NCBI GenBank assembly: GCA_964036045.1
Contig: OZ038384.1
Coordinates: 41,146,844-41,210,843, forward strand
From: Eutreptiella sp. 'Long Island Sound 2002'
Lineage: Eukaryota; Euglenozoa; Euglenophyceae; Eutreptiales; Eutreptiaceae
Length of the DNA: 64,000 nucleotides
Direction: 5' to 3'
Made by a program: the position numbers and the translations under genes. Every line of letters starts with the position of its first letter. Position 1 is the stretch's first letter. This document shows, in pieces, positions 1-11,858 of the stretch. A model generated the notes under the pieces. It made no database searches. It was not told the origin of the DNA and worked only from the letters and a program-made list of their open reading frames with translations.

Positions 1-720
1 AGGCGCACACGCAACACAACACATCGAGCGTGCCAACCGGTGAACAGGGGGCAAGTGGCCGGGGAAACCGCACACGCCACACAACACGCTGAGCGTGCAC
101 ACCAGTAGACAGGAGCCAAGAGGCCCAGGACACCACATACGCAACATGGCACACCAAGCGTGCACACCGGTGAACAGGAGCCAAGTGGCCGGGGAAACCG
201 CACACGCAACACAACACGCCGAGCCTGCACACCGGTGAACAGGAGTCAAGTGGCCCAGGACACTGCACACGCGAAAAGACGCACCGAACATGCACACCGG
301 TGAACAGAAGCCAAATGGCCCAGGACACCGCACACACATTACCGCACACCGAGGGTGCACAGGGGTAAACAGGAGCCAAGTGGCCCAGCAGCCCGCACAC
401 GCAACACAACACGCCGAGCGTGCACACCGGTCAACAGGAGCCGAGTGCCGCAGGACACCGCACACGCCAACACGGCACACCAAGCATGCACACCGGTGAA
501 CAGGAGCCAAGTGGTCCCAGACACCGCACACGCAACACAACACACCCAGCATGCACACCGGTGAACAGGAACCAAGTGGTCCCAGACACCGCACACGCAA
601 CACAACACACCCAGCATGCACACCAGTGAACAGGAGCCAAGTGGCCCAGGACAGCGCACACACAACACAACACACGGAGCGTGCGAACCGGTGAACAGGA
701 ACCACGTGGCACAGGAAATA
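1..720. repeat. 65-bp tandem satellite, about 11 units
   Basis: The core GTGAACAGGAGCCAAGTGGCC recurs, with variants, near positions 41, 105, 171, 236, 301, 365, 431, 496, 562, 627 and 692, a spacing of 65 bp. The rest of each unit is a CA-rich stretch (CCGCACACGCAACACAACAC). Units differ at several positions, so the array is not freshly amplified. The array runs off the left edge of the window. Open frames inside it are by-products of the repeat. Confidence 0.93.
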
Positions 721-2580
721 GCACGCACGGCGCGCCACACCAAGCAAGCTCGCCACAGAACAACCCACCCCCAGGAAAAGCCCAGGCCCCGCCGCCATGC
801 AGGAAAGAAACACAATGTCATACAGCACCAGCCGCGCACAGCCAACCAGCCAAACCAGCCAAGGCCAGCCCAGCAGGACCCAGCATCCAGGGCCCGCCCG
901 CGCCGTCTGAGACCCCCCGCCCTCCCCCACGTCCGTCTCTTCCGCCTGCAACTCCTTGACCTCCACCACAACAACCACCTCATCCACCTCCACCACCACA
1001 TCCTCGTTCAGCACACCACCCCCCAAGCCGCGGGCAAGATCACCCAAACGGGCCCCCGCCACTTGTCGCCACCACAAGCGACCCCGCCACCGCCAAGGCC
1101 CCCGCAGCCTCACAACTCGCTACCGGCCAAGCGGGGCGGCGGCACACCGCACTGAAGCCCGTGCCTGCAGCCCGAACGAAACCCAAGACAACCGCCAAGC
1201 AGCCAACCAAACCCGTCGCAGCACTGCGACCCCAGCCCGCTGCCAACCCAAGCCCAGGCCCAAGCGACTCGTCCCACCAGTACTGAAAGCCCGCACCACA
1301 AACCCAGAGATCACCCCTCTCGGGACCAGAGCAACGCCAGGGCTAACCAGCCGCGTCCCTGCCCCCTATCAGCTCCGGATGTCTGCCCACATCCAGCAGA
1401 TGCCCCGCTACCGCCGCCCCTGCAGATGCCAACCCAATCCTGATACGGAGTCGGTGTCGGCATACCCACGGGTCTGCATACGCTCACGCCCCCGCTCCCC
1501 ACGCACCCCCACGGCACAGGACTACGAGGACTTTCCCGGGCCTGCCAGGGCCATCAGTCCCCATGACCCCACCACACATACCCACAGCCACGCACAGATC
1601 ACGGACCCAGGCCATGGCCCTGCCCATGGACCGTGGTGGCAGCGCTAGACCCAAACGCTGCTGTGGGAGCTGCGAAAGTGGGCCCGGGCAGAGCCCTCTC
1701 TCCGGGGCCTGGTCCGCCTGCCCCGCAAGCAGTCGACGGAGTACTGCCCACTCCGGCCGGCGGGGGCTGGATGCCGCAGGCTGCATGGGGAGCCATGCTG
1801 GCCAATGCGCTCCGTCCCCAGGGAGGCCAGCCCCGCAAGCTTCCCGCACCCCTGGACCACCCGTATGTCCTCAGGGGCCCGCAGGAGACCCTCCAGGAGA
1901 GGCGGAGAGAAGGAAGCCGCTTGTGGGACATCACTCCAAGCCCAGCTCCTAACACAGACACCACGTCACTACCCCGCACGCGTCGACGCCCGGTCAGCAG
2001 CAGCACCGACTCCGCCACGACCCGCAGCACCCTGGGAGCCCCGCGCGCCACACAACATGACACGCCTGACCCCCCGGCTGGCGGCGCCCCCACCTAACCT
2101 CACGGGGGGTTACTCCCTGGGCCGCGTCCCGGCCGCTCCCCAGCGACGGTCCCTGCCGCCAAAGCCCAGCAGCCCAGACTCCAGGCCGGGAACCAATCCG
2201 CCCCACTTCCCGCAGGGCACCACGAACCAGTGCGACCCGCACCCGCCCTGGCCGAGCCCGACCACCCTAAAGGCACCCAACCGGCCAACGACAGCGACCC
2301 CGCCCGCAGGCCGACTTGCCCGGGAGCCGACTCAGCCAAACGACCCGCCTAGCATCACCCCCTGCAGTGACCCATCGCTACCCGCTACCAAGCCAGCCAC
2401 CGCCGCCGAACATCACACAGAACCCAGCCCAGAAAAGCCACGCAAACCTGGAGAAAATGAACACCACCGCGAGCGCCAACGGGCACCCGCTTCGCCCAAC
2501 GGCGCCAGATGCAAGCCTGCAGCCGTCAAAATCGCCTAACCGGCCAAAGCCGCCTAGCCCCAGCAGAAGCTAAATCAGGA
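721..2580. other. GC-rich, proline/alanine-coding low-complexity region, no recognised gene
   Basis: This stretch is very C-rich on the plus strand, so several overlapping frames stay open (plus frames at 956-1648, 1633-2097 and 1805-2539). Their translations are dominated by Pro, Ala, Arg, Thr and Ser, and no domain or motif is recognised. The 1633-2097 frame is the least biased. It could be a decayed gag-like or ORF1-like region of a retroelement, but that is only a guess from composition and surroundings. Confidence 0.4.
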
Positions 2581-3084
2581 GGAACATGAACCACGCGCCG
2601 CAACCTCTACCCCTCCGAGCCTGACCCAGCCCAGCGAGGCAGCACAGTAGCCACCGCCCGCATCCACAGCCAACACGACCACCTAAACAGCCAGCACCAC
2701 CAAACTAGCCAAGACGGAAAGAGACACCTTACCGAACCCACCCTAACCCGCACCCATGTACATAAAGACGCGCGTGCCGCACCCCTAGGGCGCAACCGCC
2801 GACAAAGCACCGACGACGCACACCACAACGAAGAACGCAGCACTGCTGCACTGCTGCACCAGATGCCCATGCCTGTGCCTGCAGTGTGCACGCGCCCTCT
2901 TTTCCATTTGTTATCTTTTCTCTTTAACAAAAGTAAAAAAAACATCAAAGGGGCATAAGCAAACGCGAGAAAGCATCAAAAAAATACAGAGCATCCACAA
3001 AATGACGAGGGCACGAAACAAAAGAAAACGAGACAAACACCGAAAAAAATAAGGAGGAGAGGGGGTCCCCTACGAAGCCAGCGG
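2581..3084. other. Non-coding stretch with an A-rich patch
   Basis: No convincing reading frame is seen. Around 2,920-3,055 the plus strand becomes A-rich (runs of A such as AAAAGTAAAAAAAACATC), unlike the CA/GC-rich sequence on both sides. This might be the 3' tail of an inserted element lying between the two blocks of 65-bp satellite, but no target duplication was found. Confidence 0.4.
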
Positions 3085-3225
3085 CCACACACACATACCG
3101 CAGACAGCGCGCGCACCGGTGAACAAGCGCCAAGTGGCCACGGACACCGCGCACGGAACACAAAGGGGTCACGCACCAGTGAACAGGCGCCAAGTGGCCC
3201 AGGACACCGCACACGCGCACCAACC
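3085..3225. repeat. Second block of the 65-bp satellite (about 2 units)
   Basis: The same core as at 1-720 appears at about 3,118 (GTGAACAAGCGCCAAGTGGCC) and 3,179 (GTGAACAGGCGCCAAGTGGCC), each followed by the GGACACCGC(A/G)CACG stretch. The spacing is about 61 bp, so the units are slightly shortened. The block shows that the 721-3084 segment lies between two parts of one satellite. Confidence 0.85.
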
Positions 3226-3782
3226 AAGGGCGCCAGATGGACAGGGCGCAACGAACCGCACCCCCAGGGTCGGACGCACTGGGCGACCCAGCCGACCCGC
3301 GCTGCCAGGGGCAGGAGCGGTACTCCAAGGCAACTGGTCTGAGGCCGGCCGGGCTGCATCGGGGACCATGGCAAACGTTAGCCCGGAGCCATGGCAACAA
3401 CCGATGACAGGCGTGCCGGCACGGAACCCAGGAGGGGGTCGCCTGCCAAGCAGCAGGGCCCCGCAGCTCCAGCCGCGGGGGTGAGGCAATGGTACCGTAG
3501 CCTCGCGGGAGCAATACTGGCTGCGCTGAGAGATACTCCACACCGCTTGGCAGCCCCGGGAGCTGCCGCCCACAGGAGGGGGCACATGTGGGGACACCCT
3601 CCAACCCGGGACGCCCGGCCGCGACACTGCCTTCCCGAGCACCTACGGGAGCGGCTTAAGAGGCACCTGACCAAGGGCATTAGGAGGGACAGGACGTCTT
3701 CGTGGTAAGACCTTCTTCCTGCATTGTCAACAGAGGCATCCTGAGCTCTCCAAGCTACCTGCCTACCTACCTTCGAGCTCTC
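3226..3782 (+). other. Unrecognised GC-rich sequence, possibly the 3' internal end of an LTR element
   Basis: No domain is recognised in any frame. The segment ends at a G-rich tract followed by TG, the arrangement seen where the internal part of a gypsy-type element meets its 3' LTR, so it may be the degraded 3' internal region of a plus-strand element. The assignment rests only on that junction. Confidence 0.3.
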
Positions 3783-3791
3783 AAGGGGGGG
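3783..3791 (+). promoter_or_regulatory. Candidate polypurine tract
   Basis: AAGGGGGGG followed by TAG and then TGTTAGTG resembles the polypurine tract and LTR start of many Ty3/gypsy chromoviruses. In the living element it would prime plus-strand DNA synthesis. Only the motif supports it. Confidence 0.35.
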
Positions 3792-3794
3792 TAG

Positions 3795-4330
3795 TGTTAG
3801 TGTTTCGAGCAGCAGCAGCACAGCGAGCGCGCGAACGCGCGATCACGCACTGCAGTCTGCGAACACATATGAAACATCGAGATGCCAGTTGCTGTCAACG
3901 AAATGTGTATGATATTTTGATATCTTTGAACAGGGCTTTTGTCTTCGAATTGTGGATTGAGTACGATTCCATGCCTCGTTTACAGAGCCTGTGCGAGGGT
4001 TTACCGTATTTTGGGATTTTCGATAAACAGGACAGGTGCCAAGTCAAACCACAGCGCAGGTCTCTGACTTGGAAGCTCTTAATAGGGCGATTGAAGGTAC
4101 AGGCAACTGATCCCCGCTCTGAGCTCTCCCCTGAATGGGTAGATTGGGAACAAGTCTTTCAGCTATTCAGAACGTCTCTTGCTTGCTTGCTCTCTCCTAG
4201 CTCTGTTCTGTTCTGCTCTCGTTCCGGTGGAGTGGTTGAAATGCTGCGCAAGTCGAGCAGCCCCCTAATCAGGTTTTTTGGTACAGCCGTTGCGTGTCGC
4301 TCTGAGCTCTGCGTGATGTCGACCTCCTGA
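3795..4330 (+). repeat. Candidate LTR of a gypsy-type element (3' end uncertain)
   Basis: The sequence starts TGTTAGTGTTTCG directly after a G-rich tract. It is AT-richer than its left flank and contains TATA-like text near 3,905-3,925. No matching CTAACA end, second LTR copy or target duplication was found, so the right boundary is a guess. It could also be unrelated unique sequence. Confidence 0.3.
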
Positions 4331-4390
4331 AGCTGAGTTTGGTGGACCCAGTTTTGCTCCCTCTGTCTCTCTAATGGTCGAGTTTTTGTG

Positions 4391-4625
4391 GTTGCCCCCC
4401 CCCCCCCCCCTGCTGAATCCATAAGAAACCAGGTGGGACCACCTCCCGTGCCGAGATCACAGGCCCGAGCAGATGACAACACCCCTCTTTGCTGAATCCT
4501 GTGGAAACCAAGTGGATGGGTGGTCTACCCCCACCGTCCCGACCGTCAGGTACCATCTGTTACTCCCCCTCTTGATGCATCTGTGGGAAGCCAGGTGGGG
4601 CGACTCACCCCTTCATTGTGTCCCA
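4391..4625. repeat. Decayed ~81-bp tandem repeat next to a poly-C run
   Basis: Three related starts are seen: TGCTGAATCCATAAGAAACC near 4,411, TGCTGAATCCTGTGGAAACC near 4,491 and TTGATGCATCTGTGGGAAGC near 4,573. Each is followed by AGGTGG/AAGTGG text. A run of about 16 C precedes the first unit. The units are diverged. No gene is seen. Confidence 0.55.
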
Positions 4626-5089
4626 GCTCTGGGGGCTTTGGAGCCCATAAAACGTTGCGCAATGGGTTTTGCCGCCATTGACAATGCGAATGTGGGTGTG
4701 TTCTGTTCCCATGGCAACGGCAGGGATCCAGATTGTGGGTGAGTGTGTGTGAGTTGCTTGCCCTAAGGCTGGAAATTTCTTGAAACGGCCCTATGGGTCT
4801 CGCGCGCGCCAGCTTAATTCATGGAATAGAACAGAAAAACAACGCAGCAAACAAAAAAAAGAATGGGAAAATTGTTTTTTTCGACCTCTGAAACCCCGCC
4901 ACGATTTTGGCGCAACTGTTTGGCGAGGTCGGCGAAAATCCAACACACACAGCAACAGGGGGAACCAGTGAAAACAGATAAAATTTGCCTGTGCACGCGC
5001 CAAAACCATAGCAAAGTGCCCGGAAGTAGGAAATTAGTGCTTGAGTGCGTCCTCCAACACCACACGTAGTGCACGCCAGGGAAAGAAAA
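4626..5089. other. Intergenic stretch, nothing recognised
   Basis: Mixed-composition sequence with an A-rich part around 4,820-4,880. No reading frame, RNA gene or repeat was recognised. Confidence 0.5.
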
Positions 5090-5640
5090 GGCGCCACGCT
5101 AGGAACACCCAGACCGACAACACAAGCACTTACTCTGGGGCGCCGACAAAACCAACGAGTATACAAACACAAATAGATAGCATATGTCATGAGTTCATTA
5201 AGACGACACGCCTACTCTTTGGCGTCGCCAAGTATAAAGAGTCCGAAACACAAAGAATGAATAGCATGCGACGTGAGTGCATTAAAACCACACGCCTACT
5301 CTTGGGCGTCAAAATATACAAAGAGTCATGAGGACAAAAAAACAGAAAATGAACAAGCGCTTACTCTTGGGCGCCGACAAAAACAAAGAGGACACCGACA
5401 TAAAAAAATAGCATACGTCCTGAGTGCATTAAGACCACACACCTACTCTTGGGTGTCGCCAAATAAAAGGAATCCGAAACCGGAAGAACAAATAGCATAT
5501 GTCATGAGTGCATTAAGAAAACACGCCTACAAAGAGTCAAGGGGACAAAACAAGGAACGCACAAGAGGAGACAAGCGCTTACTCTTGGGCGCAAAAAAAT
5601 CAAGGAGTACCATAAGCAAGGTGCAAGGTAATAATGATTA
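5090..5640. repeat. Tandem repeat array, unit about 80-90 bp
   Basis: The phrase GAGTGCATTAAGACCACACG followed by CCTACTCTTGGGCG recurs with variation near 5,190, 5,275, 5,423 and 5,504. A shorter related form, GCGCTTACTCTTGGGCGCC, appears near 5,120, 5,355 and 5,573. Spacing is irregular (about 80-150 bp), so the array has lost or gained parts of units. No gene is seen. Confidence 0.75.
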
Positions 5641-6639
5641 AAGGGTAATAATTATGATGGGAGCAGGGAGCGAGAGTGCGAGCCCCACGCCAAAGAAGAA
5701 CGAGGAGAAAGTGCTTGTGCGTGCCCCAACACAGAGCAAGGTGCGTGTTAAAAAAAGCGCTTACATAAAGCAAGCCGAAATTAGGACAAAAGAACCGAGA
5801 CGGACAAAGGAGAGGAGGCAAGAAGGAACCTAGGGGGTGAGAGGAGGCAGCAAAGTGCACGTGTACAAATGAGGACCCTAATTGCGTGCCGCAAAGCACA
5901 GCAAAGTGCGTGCGAAGAGGGAAGGGACACGAGAACATGACGACATGCAGCGAAGAACAAGGAACCAACGACAACAAAGGGAACACTTGTGTGCGTGCCC
6001 CAAAGCATAGCAAAGTGCGTGCGTAGGGACTAGGAGCTTGGGTGTGTGCCCCAACCAAGCCACCGCAAAGGGAGAGCAACGGCCGGAGGGGTACGGGGGA
6101 GCAACGAACAAGGCGGCGAGAGGGGGATAAGAATACCGCGGGCTAGGGGGAAAGGGAGAACAAGAGGTAACGAGCAGGCATAGGCGCGATGAGCAAGAGA
6201 GCAACCACAACAAAGTGCGTGCTGAGGGTGAAGGAACGAGAGAAAATGAGAACATAACATAACAAACGACAAAGAACAAAGGAGCGAACACGCAAGGGGA
6301 GTAACGTGTGTGCGTGCCCCAAAGCATAGCAAAGTGCGTGCATGGGGACTAGGAGCTTGAGTGCGCGCCCCACAACAGCTACCGCGAAGGGAAAATAACG
6401 GCCAGGGCCGGAGGGGACCGAGGAAGCAAAGGATGGGGCGAGAGGAGGGGGACAGGGGTAACAGCGGGTTTAGAGGAAAGAGGGAGAAGCGAGGGGGAAG
6501 AAGGGAAAGAGGAGAACGCGGAACACAAGAAAGAGGGGGGGAAGAAGAGCGACGAGGGGTGCGCGAAAAGCAGAGGAGCACACACGCAAGTGCCAGCCGC
6601 CGACCAAAGAAGGCACAGACGAGAATGGAGCCCCGGGCT
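5641..6639. repeat. Irregular repeats (CAAAGTGCGTGC family) and a purine-rich stretch
   Basis: The motif AGCAAAGTGCGTGC recurs near 5,901, 6,010, 6,211 and 6,331, with weaker copies near 5,735 and 5,850. Longer matched text (GGGACTAGGAGCTTG plus a GCCCCA tail) surrounds the copies at 6,010 and 6,331. From about 6,440 to 6,570 the plus strand is almost pure A/G. No gene is recognised. Confidence 0.6.
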
Positions 6640-9600
6640 GGAGCATTCAGGGCGGAGTGACGCACAACCCCCGACTGGATCATCTGCGGGAGTGGGCCTA
6701 CTGCCTCGGACTGGACCATCCAAGGCGGGGCCAGGGAGAATCAACAAGGCCCCCTGGAATGGAACATCCAGAGAGCGGAGGAGCCAAGAAGAGGCACGCA
6801 CCCGGACTGGAACATCCGGGGAGGACCAAGACGGCAAGCAGCCGGGCCCCCCGGACTGGAACATCCGGGAGGCTGCTGACCGAAGCCCCGGACTGGAACA
6901 ACCGGGGATGAAGGCGAGCGGCCCCGGACTGGAACGTCCGGGGCTGAACAAGAAGGAGGAGAAGAAAGCCCAGAACAACAGGCAACGCAAGAACAGGACC
7001 CCCGAGGAATGGAGGTTCATCAGGGGAGAGCCAGTCAGCACCAGATCATCCTGGGCAAACTGGTAAACAATCAAGGACAGAGCAACACCATCAGTGAGGA
7101 AGAGGACGAAGGCCAAGACAAGAGAGGAGGGTTTGGGACGAAAGAGCATCCTGGACAGGGACAGCCGGGCAGAGCGGGAAGGAGAAGGCACCACAAATGA
7201 AGGATCAGGCGCAAGAGGGAGTGAAAGCGCCCGCCCCATACCGGAGCATCCAGAGCGGAGCGGCGCACAACCCCGGACTGGATGATCCGGGGGAGTGGGC
7301 CCTGGGCCCCGGACTGGAACATCTGGCGCGGTGCCCAGAAACAAGAAGGCGGACTGGACTGGACTGGAGCAGCAGGAGGGCCGCGGAGCCAGGAAAGAGG
7401 CACAGACCCGGACTAGAACGTCCGGGGAAGATCAAGAGGGCAAGCAGGAGGGCCTCCTGGACTGGAGAAACCGGCAGGCTGCGGACCGAAGCCCTGAACT
7501 GGATCATCCGGGGAAGAAGGCGGACGGCCCCGAACTGGAACGTCCGGGGTGGTACAAGAAGGTGGAGCAGACAACAGCGGACGCAAGAACGAGACCCACA
7601 AGGAATGAAAGATCATCAGGGGAGAACCAGCCGGCACGGGATCATCCTGGGCAAGCGGGGGCAAAAACAAGGACCGAGCAACACCGTCAGTGTGGAGGAG
7701 AATGAAGGTCAAAACAAGAGAGGAGACAGGGGACCAAAGGGCAGTGCAGGAAGGAGAAGGCGGGCACAACAAATGAAGGATCAGCCGGAGGAGAGAGCCA
7801 AAGCGCCCGCCACGAACTGCAGCATCCAGGGCGGATCGGCGCACCACCCCAGTCTGGATCATCCCGGGAAGTGGGCCCAGTGCCCCGGAACATCCCGGGC
7901 GGGGCCAGGAAACAAGAAGGCGGCCCCCTGGACTGGAGCGACCAGAGGGCCGTGGAGCCAAGAAGAGGCACAAACCCCGACTGGATCATCCAGGGAAGAC
8001 CAAGAGGACAAGCAGGAGGGCTCCCTGGACTGGAGCAACTGAGAGGCTGCGGACCGAAGCCCGCCACTGACTGGATCATGCGGGGAAGAAGGAGGACAGG
8101 CCAGGACTGGAATGTCCGGGGCTGAAGAAGAAGGAGGAGCGGAAAGCAGACAACAACAGCAGACGCAAGAACAAGACACCGAGGAATGGACAATCACCAG
8201 GAGAGAGCCAGCTGGCACGAAATCCGCCAGGGCAAAGGGGAAACATGATCAAGGACCGAGTAACACCGTCCGAGAGGACGGGGATGAAGGCCAAGACAAG
8301 AGAGGAGGGAGGGGACGAAAGAGCCCGGACAGGGTCGGCCGGGCAGAGCGGAAAGGGGAAGGCGCAACGAATAAAGGATTAGCCGGAGCAGAGAGCCAAA
8401 ATGCCCTCCCCGGACTGGAACATCCGAGGCTGAGCGGCACACAACCCTGAACTGGATCATCCGGGGGAGTGGGCCCAGTGCCCCGGACTGGCAAATCCGG
8501 GGCGGGGCCGAGAAACAAGAAGGCGGCCCTCAGACTGGTACATCTGGAGGGCCGCGGACCCAAGAAGAGACACAAACCCGGACTGGATCGTTCGGGGAAA
8601 TACAAGAGGGCAAGCGAGAGGGCCCCGTGGACTGGAGCAACCGGGGGGCTGAACACCGAAGCGCCGGACAGGATCGTCAGGGGATGGAGGCGACCAGCCA
8701 ATCGTCCAGGGGCTGAACAAAAAAGGAGGAGCGGAAAGCGGAGACAAACAGCGGACGCAAGAAAAAGACCCCAAGGAATGGACGATCGACAGGGGTCGAG
8801 ATCATCCTGGGCAGCCGGGGTCAAGATCAAGGATCGGGCAACACCATCAATGAAAAAGGCCAAGAAGAGAGAGGAGAGTATGTGGAACACGGGGCCTGGA
8901 CTGGAGCATCCAGGGCAGAGCGCCGCACAACCCTGGGCTGAAGCATCCAGGGGAGTGGGCCGAGTGCCCCGGGCGGGAACATCCGGGGCGGGGCAAAGAA
9001 ACACCATGCAGCCCCGTGGACTGGGGAATCAAGGGGGACGCGGGCCGCAGCCCCAGAATGGAAAGTCCGGGGCAGAACAAGCAGGAGAAGCGGTCAACAA
9101 CAAATCTACAGCGAGCGCAAGAACAAGACCGCAAGGGATGGAGGAACATCAGGGGAGAGCCAGCCAACACAATAACATCCTGGGCAACACCGACAGTGAG
9201 CAGGGGATGAAGATGGGGACGAAAGAGGAGAGTATGGGGACGAGAGAGCAAAAGAACAACCCGGACAAGGTCAGCCGGGCAGAACACGAAAGAACAAAAG
9301 GCGGGAAGAAAGAAGGGTCAGTCAGAGGAGAGAGCCCAACGCCCAGCGTCCGGGGCGGAGCGGCGCAAAACCCCGGACTGGATCATCCTGGGGAGTGGGT
9401 CCTGGGCCCAGGACGGGGACATCCCGGGCGGGGCCAAGAGACAAGATTGCAGCCCCCTGTACTGGAACAGCCGGAGGGCCGCGGAGGTAAGAAAAGACGC
9501 TAACCCCGGAACACCCGGGGAAGGCCACGACAGCAAGCAGGCGGGCCCCCGGGAATGGAGCATCCAGGGGGAAGCTGGCCGAAGCCCCGGACTGGAACAT

Positions 9601-11450
9601 CCGGGGATAAAGGCGAGCGGCCACAGACTGGATCGTCCGGAGCGGAACAAGAAGGAGAAATGGCGAGCGGTGATCAACAGCTAATCAGCAGCCGACAGAC
9701 GAAGACCTCAAGGAATGGAGGATCAACAGGTGAGGTCCAGACAGCACAGGAACATCAACCGGGGACAAGATCAAGGACCGAGCGGCACCATCAGTGAAGA
9801 GGGGGATGAAGACCAAGACAAGAGAGGCGATTGATCCGAGCATGCAGGGCGGAGCAGTGCACAACCCCGGACTGAAACATCAGGGCTGGGGCCACGAAGC
9901 AAGATGACGCCCCGCTGGACTGGAACATCGGAGGGGCTGCGGAATGGGAAGAGAGGGAAGCAACCAGCACAAGGTCAACATCCAGGGGCGACAAGGACAA
10001 GAACAAGGACAAGGGCAGAAGGGACAGAACGACAAAGAAAAGTGAGGGCATCAGGGACGGTAGAAAGGCCCGGACACGGACAGTCGAGCAAGACATGCAG
10101 GGGAAGCCGCAACGAGAGAAGGATGAGCAGGGGGAGAGAGGGCTGGAACCTCCGGGGAGGAAGGCGAGCAGCACCGGACGGGATCATCCGAGGCAGAAGT
10201 AGAATGGGGGGCAGAAAGCCGAGACCATCGGCAGAGGAAGCAAGAACACGAGTGGGGCGGAGTCAGCAGGGCTTGGTAACTAAGGGGGTGCCGGCCACAG
10301 CACGATCATCCAGGGGCGCCGGGGGACCAGTTCAAGGGCGAGAGCAGAAGAACCAGATCAACAACATCAACTGAGGACGGTGATGATGGCCAGGGTGGCC
10401 AAGGCAAGAGAGTAAGGGGATGAGAGGGCAATCCGGGAGAGGACCGAACGGGGGAAAGGGCCCGGCGGGCGGGAGCATATGGAGCGGGGCCGAGAGGCAA
10501 CATGGCCCCCTGGACAGGATCATCCGGGGCGGGGCCAAGAACCAAGACGGCGGACCATCCTGAGGGCAGCGGAAATGAGATGAGCCCCAGCCCGGACCGG
10601 ATCATCCGGGAAGGACCAAGGTGGGTGTGGGCCGCAACCTCGTAGTGGAACATCCGGGGAGGAAAGAGAATGGCACCAGGCTGGGTCAGGAGGAACGGAA
10701 CGCGAAGGAGAGGCCGAAGTCTGAGATCAGCTGCACAACAGAGGAAGCAAGCACAAGCCCCGGAGGAGTGGACGGTCAACAGGAGAGAGACAACCAGCAC
10801 AGGATCGTCCTGGGCAACCGAGGACAGGATCAAGCGCCAAACAACAACATTAGCGAGGAGGGGCACCAAGACACAGGAGGAGGGTATGGGGACAAAAGAG
10901 CGACCCGGTCAACGTCAGCTGGGCAGGGCACGAAGGACACCGCGCACTGAATGAAGCGACAGCCGGAGGAGAGCGCCAAGCGCCCCAGACGGGAACAGCG
11001 GGGCCAAAGCCAAGGAGAACGATGGACTGGAAGTGACAGGAGAGCTGAGGAGCCAAGAAGGGGCCAACAGCCCGGGCCAAGTCATCCGGGTGAGATCAAC
11101 GGCAAACAGGTGGGCCCATGACTGGAACATCCGGGGAGGAGGATCAGCGGCACCGGAAGGCGTCACACGGGGCTGAGCACGAAGGAGGTCAACTGAACAG
11201 CGGCGGAAGCAAGAACAAGACCCAAAGGGAGCGCGGGTCGACAGCAGGGGGGACAAGAAGGAGGAGCCGGTAAACACAAGGACGTCCCGGGGAGAAAAGG
11301 GACAAGTTGAAGGGCAACATCAGCAGGGCAGCGGGGAGGGGAATGAGGGGTGATGGCCCAGACGAGGACAAGGCGTAGAAGCTGGACTAGAGCCCTCGGA
11401 GAGGAACGCGAGCAACCTAGGGCTGGATCATCCGGGGCTGAGCAGGAAGG
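6640..11450. repeat. Palindromic satellite, CCCCGGA-N8-TCCGGGG, with longer-range units
   Basis: A short inverted repeat (arms CCCCGGA and TCCGGGG, spacer usually CTGGAACA or CTGGATCA) and degraded versions occur at least 40 times. Clean examples start near 6,922, 7,271, 7,529, 8,411, 8,482, 9,373 and 9,583. The palindromes are embedded in a larger pattern: GGGAGTGGGCC recurs near 6,690, 7,293, 7,868, 8,465, 8,951 and 9,391, so the larger unit is about 440-600 bp. After about 9,800 the copies become sparser and more degraded. Long open frames on both strands here are products of the repeat. The same palindrome reappears at 50,480-51,440. Confidence 0.9.
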
Positions 11451-11858
11451 AGGAACCAACAGAGAAGATCATAGCCGGAGCACAGCAACACACCAGGGGG
11501 GGGACAGAAAGGCGGAATTAGCCGGACATCACGGGCAGGAACGTCCAGGGCAGCACACGGCGGACGCAGGCCAAGGGGCTACAGAGGCAAGATTGCCCAC
11601 TGGATGTCCAAGGAAGAAGGCATGCCGGGCGGGGGACAAGGGGGGGCAAGAGACAAAGGGCACAAGCCGCGAGGGAGACCCAGAAGGCGGAGAAAAAATG
11701 ATCACGGGGCAAAGGAGGAGAAGCGAGACCCGCTGAGCGGAACCAGCTCAGGAGTACACCAGCGGCTAGACGGCCCGCTGAACGAGCTGTAGTCGTGCGT
11801 GCGATTCCCAGAAGCCGCATCAGCGGGGCACACCTGAAGACAAGCCTCGTTCCAGGGA
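11451..11858 (+). other. Likely 5' leader of the plus-strand LINE
   Basis: The palindromic satellite fades out near 11,450 and the first start codon assigned to the plus-strand LINE is at 11,859. The sequence between is GC-rich with no recognised domain. At 11,740-11,820 there is text that resembles a tRNA in places (GTGCGATTCCC as a B-box-like string), but it does not fold as one. Confidence 0.35.

Noticed and set aside
1-720. CRISPR array
   Set aside because: The 65-bp units are contiguous and diverged throughout, with no constant repeat and variable spacers, and the context is eukaryotic.
6379-9503. Open frames of 250-344 codons on both strands in the palindromic array
   Set aside because: They repeat with the satellite unit on both strands and encode repeat-derived text (DWNI, GLEHPG, FQSG), not proteins.
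11740-11825. tRNA-like text (AGCTCAGGAGTA, an anticodon-like stem, GTGCGATTCCC)
   Set aside because: The anticodon loop is too long, the T-arm does not pair and the B box is imperfect, so no tRNA or SINE head is supported.
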